A stretch of DNA of 64,000 nt from JBBQKG01 sp038326655 (GTDB lineage: Bacteria; Actinomycetota; Thermoleophilia; Solirubrobacterales; JBBDJG01): assembly GCA_038326655.1 (NCBI GenBank), contig JBBQKG010000006.1, positions 1 through 64,000 on the forward strand. The letters run 5' to 3'. Below are positions 57,056-64,000 of the stretch, in pieces; position 1 is the stretch's first letter; every line of letters begins with the position of its first letter. Made by a program: the position numbers and the translations under genes. The notes beneath the pieces were generated by a model. That model was not told the origin of the DNA and ran no database searches. It saw only the letters and a program-made list of their open reading frames with translations.

Positions 57056-58630
57056 GTGCCGTGCTCGGACGAGCAAAGCCTGGCCGCCCTCCCTGTGCTC
57101 ACCCTGAGCCCGCACCACCACGCCGACGTGGAAAGCGCAACCGTCCAACGCCCCACGCCGGGTTACGCGGGTCTCTACCGCCGGCTCCGCGCGCTCCCCG
57201 CCGACGCGATCGCCCCGTGGGCGTTCGGGGCGCTGACGGTCGTTGCGATCGTCGGTTTCTTCGTCCGCGTCACCTATCCCAACTACGACAGCTACTACTC
57301 GCTGATCTGGGGAAGGGAGGCGATTCACGGCCACCTCCCCAGCTTCGAGGCCTACCGGGCGCCCACCGAGCACCCGCTCGCGGTCGCGCTCGGCGCGCTG
57401 CTGTCGCTGTTCGGAGAGCACGCCGACCGCCTCTTCGTGCTGCTCACGCTGCTCTCGCTGATCGCGCTGGCGGCCGGCGTCTACCGCCTCGGCCGCATCT
57501 GCTTCACGCCGCTCGTGGGCGCGGTCGCGACGTTCCTGATCCTGACCCGGTTCGATTTCCCGTCCCTGGCGGTGAGGGGATACATCGACATCCCGTTCCT
57601 GGCGACGGTGGTCTGGGCTGCCGCCCTCGAGGCGGCGCGCCCACGGCGTGGCACGGTCGTGTTCGGGCTGCTCGCGGCGGCGGGGCTGATGCGACCGGAG
57701 GCCTGGATCCTGTCGGGCCTCTACTTCCTGTGGATGAGCTGGGACGCGTCGTGGGGAGATCGCGTGCGCTACGCGCTGCTGGCTGCGATCGGACCGTTCG
57801 GCTGGATGGCGACCGACCTGATCGTGACCGGTAACCCGCTCTTCTCGCTCACCTCGACGAAGGACCTCGCCTCCGAGCTCCAGCGGACAAAGTCGGGCTC
57901 CGGAGTGCTCTCCGCGCTGCCGACCAACCTCCGCATCACGGTCAAGACGCCGGTCTTCTTCGCCGGGCTGATCGGGATCGCGATCGCGCTCTGGCGGTAT
58001 CCGGTGCGGAGCGTGATCCCGTTCGTGCTGTTCTTCACCGGCACGTTCACGTTTGTCGCGACCGGCCTTGCCGGCCTCTCGGTGATCGTTCGCTACCTGC
58101 TCGTCCCGGGAGTGATGATGACGCTGTTCGCGGCCGTCGCGCTCGGGGGCTTCACGATGCTGCCGCGCGGCTCCGGCGGCCGGCGGGCGTGGGCGGCGTG
58201 GGCGGCGGTTGCGGTCGTGCTCGGCCTCGTCTGGACGGCGTTCCACCCGCCGAGCTTCGTGCGATTCAACAACGAGCTCGTGTTCCGCGGCGAGTCGGGC
58301 CGCAGTCTCCACGCGCTGCTCCAGGATCCGGACGTGAAGCGGGGGCTGCGCTGCGGTCCGCTCTCGCTGCCCACGCACAAGTTCATCCCAGACGCCCGCT
58401 GGATCCTGGACGCGCCTCAGCACGAGGTGCTCGCGCGCTCGCAGAAGGCCGCCGCCGTGCGGCGCAGGATGCGCTACGGGGTCGCGGTCGTCACGACCTC
58501 GCGCCAGAACCTCGTCCGCAACGGCTTCACCGACACGACGAAGGCGATCGCGGCCGTGCCCCCGCCGGGCTTCCGGCTGCTCGAGGTCGACCGGTACTTC
58601 GCGGCCTACGTGCGCTGCCCGGGTGCATAG
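57056..58630 (+). CDS. Polytopic membrane protein, GT-C glycosyltransferase-like
   Basis: About 524 residues from GTG 57056; GTG at 57128 is an equally possible start. About ten membrane helices. After the first helix comes YPNYDSYYSLIWGREAIHGHLP, which has the acidic loop and GREAI pattern of GT-C (PMT/ArnT/GT87-like) enzymes; APTEHPLAVALGALLSLFGE and MRPEAWILSGLYF support this. Such enzymes use polyprenyl-phosphate sugars outside the membrane, fitting the divergent GT2. The C-terminal ~150 residues form an extracytoplasmic domain. The acceptor is unknown. Confidence 0.75.
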   Translation: MPCSDEQSLAALPVLTLSPHHHADVESATVQRPTPGYAGLYRRLRALPADAIAPWAFGALTVVAIVGFFVRVTYPNYDSYYSLIWGREAIHGHLPSFEAYRAPTEHPLAVALGALLSLFGEHADRLFVLLTLLSLIALAAGVYRLGRICFTPLVGAVATFLILTRFDFPSLAVRGYIDIPFLATVVWAAALEAARPRRGTVVFGLLAAAGLMRPEAWILSGLYFLWMSWDASWGDRVRYALLAAIGPFGWMATDLIVTGNPLFSLTSTKDLASELQRTKSGSGVLSALPTNLRITVKTPVFFAGLIGIAIALWRYPVRSVIPFVLFFTGTFTFVATGLAGLSVIVRYLLVPGVMMTLFAAVALGGFTMLPRGSGGRRAWAAWAAVAVVLGLVWTAFHPPSFVRFNNELVFRGESGRSLHALLQDPDVKRGLRCGPLSLPTHKFIPDARWILDAPQHEVLARSQKAAAVRRRMRYGVAVVTTSRQNLVRNGFTDTTKAIAAVPPPGFRLLEVDRYFAAYVRCPGA

Positions 58631-58715
58631 CTGCCTGTGCGCTTGCGGTCGCGGTGCTTCGCTTGCAGAACGGCGGTTGCATGGCCACGCCGGACGGTGC
58701 TCGCGCCGCCCCGAG

Positions 58716-58809
58716 TAGAATCGCCCTTGCGGCTGGCCTCAGGCAAGGCGGTCAGCCCTTCGTCGCAGACGCCGGGCTCGCCCTCCGCAAGGCCGCTGTG
58801 GGAGCATTC
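58716..58809 (+). promoter_or_regulatory. Structured leader of the riboflavin operon
   Basis: TAGAAT (58716-58721) is a strong -10 box; transcription would start near 58728. The RNA then begins at a long-range stem, CCTTGCGG (58725-58732) with CCGCAAGG (58785-58792), which encloses GGCTGGCC (58731-58738) paired with GGTCAGCC (58750-58757, one G-U). The ribD ribosome site GGGAG (58800-58804) lies just past the closing stem. The layout is riboswitch-like, but the conserved blocks of the FMN (RFN) riboswitch are absent. Upstream, 58631-58715 shows only a repeated CGCTTGC and no clear terminator. Confidence 0.4.
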
Positions 58810-59919
58810 TTGACAGAGCAGCACCTGCGTCACATGGAAAGGGCGATCGAGCTCGCCGAGCAGGGACGCGGCCACACGCGCCCGAACCCGCTCGTGGGCG
58901 CCGTCGTGGTGCGTGACGAGGAGGTGCTCGGAGAGGGCTTTCACGTCGCCTACGGCGCCGACCACGCCGAGGTCGCAGCGCTCGGGGCCTGCCTCCAGGA
59001 CCCGATCGGCGCGACGCTCTACGTCACGCTGGAGCCCTGCTGCCACCACGGCCGCACGCCGCCCTGCACCGATGCGATCGTGGCGGCCGGCATCAAGCGC
59101 GTCGTGGTCGCCTCCGACGACCCGACCGAGAAGGCATCCGGCCGCGGGCTCGGCATCCTCCGGGACGAGGGCGTCGAGGTGCTGACCGTCGACGGCGAGG
59201 TCTCGCACTCCGCGCGGCTGCTCAACCAGCCCTTCCGCAAGCACGCGCGCACCGGCAGGCCGCACGTGATCTTCAAGTCGGCGATGAGCCTCGACGGCAA
59301 GGTCGCGACCCAGACCGGCGACTCGAAGTGGATCTCGAACGAGCGCAGCCGTCAACTCGTCCACCGCTGGCGTGGCCAGGTCGACGCCGTTTGCGTCGGG
59401 ATCGGGACCGCGCTCGCCGACGACCCACTGCTCACGGCGCGGGCGGAGGGTGTCACGCGCCAGCCCACCCGCGTGGTGTTCGACTCCGAGGCGCGCCTCC
59501 CGCACGAGAGCAACCTCGTCCGCACCGCGCCCGAGGTGCCGCTGGTCGTGGTCGTCTCGCGGGCCGCCGACCGCGGCCGCGCCGAGGCGCTGCGCGCGGG
59601 TGGCGCCGAGGTCGTCGTGGCGGCCGGCGGGACCGAGCGCGAGCGGGTGATCGACGCCCTCGACAAGCTCGGCGCGCTCGGCATCCAGAGCCTGCTGCTG
59701 GAGGGCGGTCCGCGGCTGGCGGGCTCCTTTCTCGACGCGCAGCAGCTCGACGAGATGCGCCTGTTCCTGGCTCCCATCGCAATCGGCGGGCGGGGCGCGC
59801 GGATCCTGCTCGAGGGCGAGGGGTCGGGCTCGATCGCGGAGGCCCAGCGGGCGGACTCCGTCGAGGTCGCGATGGTCGACGGGGACGTATTGATCACCGC
59901 TCGCCTGCGCGAGTGGTAG
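58810..59919 (+). CDS. ribD: Bifunctional pyrimidine deaminase / reductase RibD
   Basis: 369 residues from TTG at 58810, 5 bases after GGGAG; an ATG at 58834 lacks a ribosome site and would cut the usual N terminus. Deaminase domain: MERAIELAEQGRGHTRPNPLVGAVVV, HAEVAAL and the zinc motif VTLEPCCHHGRTPPC. Reductase domain from residue ~150: KSAMSLDGKVATQTGDSKWIS, GIGTALADDPLLTAR and LLLEGGPRLAGSFL. It catalyses steps two and three of riboflavin synthesis from GTP. Confidence 0.95.
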   Translation: MTEQHLRHMERAIELAEQGRGHTRPNPLVGAVVVRDEEVLGEGFHVAYGADHAEVAALGACLQDPIGATLYVTLEPCCHHGRTPPCTDAIVAAGIKRVVVASDDPTEKASGRGLGILRDEGVEVLTVDGEVSHSARLLNQPFRKHARTGRPHVIFKSAMSLDGKVATQTGDSKWISNERSRQLVHRWRGQVDAVCVGIGTALADDPLLTARAEGVTRQPTRVVFDSEARLPHESNLVRTAPEVPLVVVVSRAADRGRAEALRAGGAEVVVAAGGTERERVIDALDKLGALGIQSLLLEGGPRLAGSFLDAQQLDEMRLFLAPIAIGGRGARILLEGEGSGSIAEAQRADSVEVAMVDGDVLITARLREW

Positions 59920-59941
59920 GGAGCGAAGCGACCGGTCTCGG

Positions 59942-60525
59942 GTGTTCACGGGGCTAGTCCAGGACCTGGGCCGCGTGGTCGAGTCGGCGCCGCACGCCGG
60001 CGGCGCTCGCCTGCGGATCGCCGCGCGTTGCGCGGCGGAGCTGGCGGAGGGCGACTCGGTGCTGGTCAACGGCGTGTGCCTCACGGCGACCGCGTCGGGA
60101 GACGGCGAGTTCGGTGCGGATCTGAGCGCCGAGACGCTGAGCCGCAGCTCCCTCGCGGCGCTGATACCCGGCGCCAAGGTCAACCTCGAGCTGCCGTTGC
60201 GCCCGGCCAACCGCCTCGGGGGGCACATCGTGCAGGGTCACGTCGACGGGCTCGGCACGGTCTCCGGGATCCGCGAGGCGGGCCTTTCGCGGGAGGTCCG
60301 GATCGACGCTCCGCCGGAGCTCCTGCGCTACGTCGTAGAGAAGGGGTCGATCGCCGTCGACGGCGTCAGCCTCACCGTCACGACCGTGGACGAAGGCGCC
60401 TTCGAGGTGTCGCTCGTGCCGGAGACGCTGGAGCGGACGAACCTCACAGACGCCGTTCTCGGACGCCGGGTTAACCTAGAGGTGGACGTGATCGCAAAAT
60501 ACGTGGAAAAGCTGGTGAAACGCAC

Positions 60526-60529
<4 letters not shown>
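59942..60529 (+). CDS. ribE: Riboflavin synthase alpha chain
   Basis: 195 residues, GTG start. Two lumazine-binding repeats: MFTGLVQDLGRV ... SVLVNGVCLTAT and GHIVQGHVDGLGTV ... SIAVDGVSLTVT. The N-terminal FTGLV and GHxVxGHVD motifs are diagnostic. It dismutates two lumazines to riboflavin. It is coupled to ribBA by a GTGA overlap. Confidence 0.96.
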
Positions 60530-61861
<1,332 letters not shown>

Positions 61862-61869
<8 letters not shown>

Positions 61870-62398
61870 GGATCCGGCGGCAAGCCGCCGGATCCCCGCG
61901 GCCGAGGGTCCGGCAAGCCGCCGGATCCCCGCGGCCGAGGGTTCCTCTGCCACGGGTGGCCGGTTTGCGATCGTGCGAGCGACCTTCTACGGCGACCTTG
62001 CCGAGCGGCTCACGGCCGGGGCGCTCAAGGGGTTTGCGGAGGAGGGCGTCGAGGAGTCAGCACTCGACGTCTTCGACGTGCCGGGCGCGTTCGAGCTTCC
62101 GCTCGCCGCGAAGGCGTGTGCGAGCGGGAAATACGCCGGCGTTGCCTGCCTGGGGGCGGTGATCCGGGGCGAGACCGACCACTACGACTGGGTCTGCTCC
62201 GCAGCCGCGCACGGGATCGAGCTGGTGCAGGTCGAGACGGGCGTGCCGTGCGCATTCGGCCTGCTGACGGTCGAGAACCTCGAGCAGGCGCTGGCCCGCT
62301 CCGGGGGCGACAAGCGCGACCAGGGCTACAACGCCGCGCTCGTGGTCGTGCGCATGGCGCGGCTCGTCGCAGCCCTGAACGCCTCCCGGCACCTCTGA
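61862..62398 (+). CDS. ribH: 6,7-dimethyl-8-ribityllumazine synthase
   Basis: 178 residues. The conserved domain starts at about residue 33 (GRFAIVRATFYGDLAERL), with VPGAFELPLAAKA, the active-site GAVIRGETDHYDWVCSAAAHG (His) and PCAFGLLTVENLEQA. The first ~30 residues are a duplicated SRRIPAAEGPA segment encoded by tandem 33-base palindromic repeats, not part of the family fold. Internal starts after the repeat were not found, so the extension is probably translated. It makes the lumazine substrate of RibE. Confidence 0.95.
61869..61942 (+). repeat. Tandem palindromic repeat at the ribH 5' end
   Basis: A 32-base unit occurs twice (61878-61909 and 61911-61942) with a 33-base period, so the frame is kept. 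The first copy forms a perfect 13-base inverted repeat, arms 61869-61881 and 61884-61896 around AA. That is a very stable hairpin starting five bases after the ribH ATG and including the ribBA stop. Confidence 0.85.
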
Positions 62399-62444
62399 CC
62401 CCCGCCCACACGCGGGGTTCTGCAACCTCTAAACTCACGCCGCG

Positions 62445-62636
62445 ATGGCCAAGGTCTGTCATTCGTGCGGCAAGGGTCCCGCCTTCGGGAACAGCCGCAG
62501 CCACTCCATGGTCGCGACGAAGCGACGCTTCAACCCCAACCTCCAGAAGGTCAGGATCGAGGTCCGCGGCGCCTCACGTCGCGTGTACGTATGCACCCGC
62601 TGCCTCAAGGCGGGCAAGGTGGCCAAGGCGGCGTAA
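62445..62636 (+). CDS. rpmB: 50S ribosomal protein bL28
   Basis: 63 residues. AKVCHSCGKGPAFGNSRSHSM is the canonical opening (shown up to the Met) and RRVYVCTRCLKAGKV the end. Two CxxC pairs make this the zinc-binding form. TAAACT (62430-62435) lies 9 bases before the ATG with no ribosome site. It sits between ribH and the DAK2-type gene, a known bL28 neighbourhood. Confidence 0.97.
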   Translation: MAKVCHSCGKGPAFGNSRSHSMVATKRRFNPNLQKVRIEVRGASRRVYVCTRCLKAGKVAKAA

Positions 62637-62658
62637 GCTGCCACGGCGCGCCGCTCCC

Positions 62659-64000
62659 GTGGCCGATCCCTCCATAGAGCGCTTCAGGAACGTCGTCGCA
62701 TCGGCCTGCGCGCAGCTCGAGGCCCGCCGGGAGGAGGTCAACGACCTCAACGTGTTTCCCGTCGCGGACGGCGACACGGGCGACAACATGGTGCAGACGC
62801 TCCGTGCGGTGATGCAGGAGCTCGACCGCCTCAACGGCCAGAGCGTCGACGAGATCGGCCGCGACCAGATCGTGCAGGCCGTCGCCCGCGCGGCGCTCCT
62901 GGGGGCGCGCGGCAACAGCGGCGTGATCCTCTCGCAGGTGGTGCGGGGCGCGGCCGAGGAGCTGTCGAGCCGGCCGGGCGAGCTGGTCGACCCGGTGCTG
63001 GTCTCGGCCGCGATGGCGCGGGCAGCGGACGCCGCGTACTCCTCCGTGCGCGACCCGGCCGAGGGCACGATGATCACGGTGGTCCGGGAGATGGCGCACC
63101 GGATCGCGACCGAGCTTGCCCACATGAACAAGCCGCGACTCGGGCCCGACACGACGGACGAGGAGCAGGACGCGGTGCTGGCCGAGGTCGTCGAGAAGGC
63201 GCTGGCGGCCGCGCAGGAGTCGGTCGAGCGTGGCCCGGACCTCCTACCGGTCCTGCGGGAGCACGGCGTGGTCGACGCGGGCGGATACGGGATGACGCTG
63301 CTGGTCGCGGGGCTGCTGGCGGGCCTTCGCGGCGAGGGGGCGAGCGTGCCGGAGGTCGCTCACCAGGAGGTGGCGCTGAGGCCCCACGGCCCTCACCACG
63401 AGGACAGCGAGTTCCGGTACTGCACCAACTTCGTGGTCTCCGGTCGCGGCCTCGCGCCGGCCCGGTCCTTCGTGCCGGGACTGGAGGAGATCGGGGACTC
63501 CGTGCTGGTCGTGGGAGACACCGCGACGCTTCGGGTGCATGTCCACACCGATCAACCCGACCGCGCGGTGGGGCTGTTCGACGGCACGGGCGCGGTCGAG
63601 CGCCTCGACGTCGCCGACATGCGCGAGCAGCAGGAGCAGCGCACCGCGCGCCTCGGCGGGGAAAACGGCGCCGCCGTCGCCCCGGCGATGGTCGGCAAAT
63701 GCGGGGTCGTGGCAGTCGCCGCCGGCGATGGGATGAAGCGCCTCTACCGCGAGCTCGGCGCCCACGTCGTCGAGGGCGGCTCGAGCCTCAACCCGAGCAC
63801 GTTCGAGCTGCTCGCCGGGATTCACGGCGTGCCGGCCGACGAGGTGATCGTGCTGCCGAACAGCTCCAACGTGATCATGGCCGCCGACCGTGCGGCGGAG
63901 CTCTCCGAGAAGGTCGTCGCCGTGGTCGAGTCGCACTGGCCGCAGGCGGGGCTCGCCTGCCTCGTGGAGCACAACTCGGCGCTCACTGCCGAAGAGAACT
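62659..64000 (+). CDS. fakA: DAK2-domain protein, FakA/YloV-like (3' truncated by window)
   Basis: 447 residues visible from GTG at 62659; the frame stays open to the window end. The N-terminal DhaL-like kinase domain has VNDLNVFPVADGDTGDNM (Mg-binding Asp residues), ALLGARGNSGVILSQVVRG and GVVDAGGYGMTLLVAGLL. The middle domain includes FRYCTNFVV and RVHVHTDQP. From ~residue 350 a DegV-related region begins (GKCGVVAVAAGDGMKRLYRELG, LPNSSNVIMAADRAAEL, in parts). The family includes fatty-acid kinase subunit FakA; partner FakB is not in the window. The start is chosen because VADPSIERF gives the usual short lead-in. Confidence 0.88.
   Translation, partial: MADPSIERFRNVVASACAQLEARREEVNDLNVFPVADGDTGDNMVQTLRAVMQELDRLNGQSVDEIGRDQIVQAVARAALLGARGNSGVILSQVVRGAAEELSSRPGELVDPVLVSAAMARAADAAYSSVRDPAEGTMITVVREMAHRIATELAHMNKPRLGPDTTDEEQDAVLAEVVEKALAAAQESVERGPDLLPVLREHGVVDAGGYGMTLLVAGLLAGLRGEGASVPEVAHQEVALRPHGPHHEDSEFRYCTNFVVSGRGLAPARSFVPGLEEIGDSVLVVGDTATLRVHVHTDQPDRAVGLFDGTGAVERLDVADMREQQEQRTARLGGENGAAVAPAMVGKCGVVAVAAGDGMKRLYRELGAHVVEGGSSLNPSTFELLAGIHGVPADEVIVLPNSSNVIMAADRAAELSEKVVAVVESHWPQAGLACLVEHNSALTAEEN

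Noticed and set aside
58631..58809. FMN (RFN) riboswitch before ribD
   Set aside because: Stems are present, but the conserved aptamer blocks could not be found in order. A weak resemblance around GAACGGCGGT (58669-58678) is not enough.

Overview
The window is a very GC-rich, densely packed bacterial chromosome segment. About 58 protein genes are visible, most overlapping the next gene by 4 bases (ATGA, GTGA, TTGA). GTG and TTG starts are common. The dcw cluster has no ftsA, MurE carries the DNPR signature of the meso-diaminopimelate type, and bL28 is the zinc-binding form. Together with the gene order this suggests an actinobacterium, most likely of the Thermoleophilia/Solirubrobacterales kind. 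That placement is inference; no rRNA gene is present to test it.

Layout. 1-4772: tail of an OmpR-type response regulator, a small histidine kinase, and a Tad/Flp export set (CpaB-like, CpaF, TadB, TadC). 4773-20716: a full dcw cluster in the order mraZ-rsmH-ftsL-pbp-murE-murF-mraY-murD-ftsW-murG/murC (fused)-murB-ftsQ-ftsZ, with a promoter and phased MraZ boxes ahead of mraZ. 20810-23744 (minus): MoxR ATPase, DUF58 and VWA proteins. 23897-28309: glycine cleavage system gcvT-gcvH-gcvPA-gcvPB. 28320-31066: single-gene units (tandem NTF2-like protein, rhodanese, nitroreductase, Zn-dependent dehydrogenase). 31083-35191: trpS, scpA, scpB, a membrane cytochrome c, rluB and an AroH-type chorismate mutase. 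35199-40024: hisC-like aminotransferase, a predicted leader-peptide attenuator, aroF, tyrA and aroA. 40036-46633: an unknown membrane-anchored protein, a CGNR regulator, cmk, der, a DUF3352 protein and metK. 46772-53878: priA, def, fmt, rsmB, a zinc-ribbon protein, an aldo/keto reductase and rpe. 53922-58630: a surface-polysaccharide module (flippase, methyltransferase, GT2, GT-C-like). 58810-64000: ribD-ribE-ribBA-ribH, rpmB and a truncated fakA/DAK2-type gene.

How it works together. The window is mostly housekeeping: envelope growth and division, chromosome segregation (ScpAB), C1 metabolism (glycine cleavage, MetK, Fmt/Def), the aromatic amino-acid route (DAHP synthase, EPSP synthase, chorismate mutase, prephenate dehydrogenase, an aminotransferase beside them) and riboflavin synthesis.

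The less ordinary signals lie between and at the edges of the genes. They are: a 29-codon ORF rich in Trp/Phe/Tyr codons with alternative hairpins just before aroF; a MurG-MurC fusion; two genes (pbp and tyrA) whose only sensible start is CTG; palindromic repeats that seem to have been read into the ends of scpA, ribH and a glycosyltransferase; a set of TANNNT boxes 7-9 bases before start codons that suggests leaderless mRNAs; and a structured leader before ribD that is not a recognisable FMN riboswitch. No tRNA, rRNA, CRISPR array, insertion sequence or prophage gene was seen.
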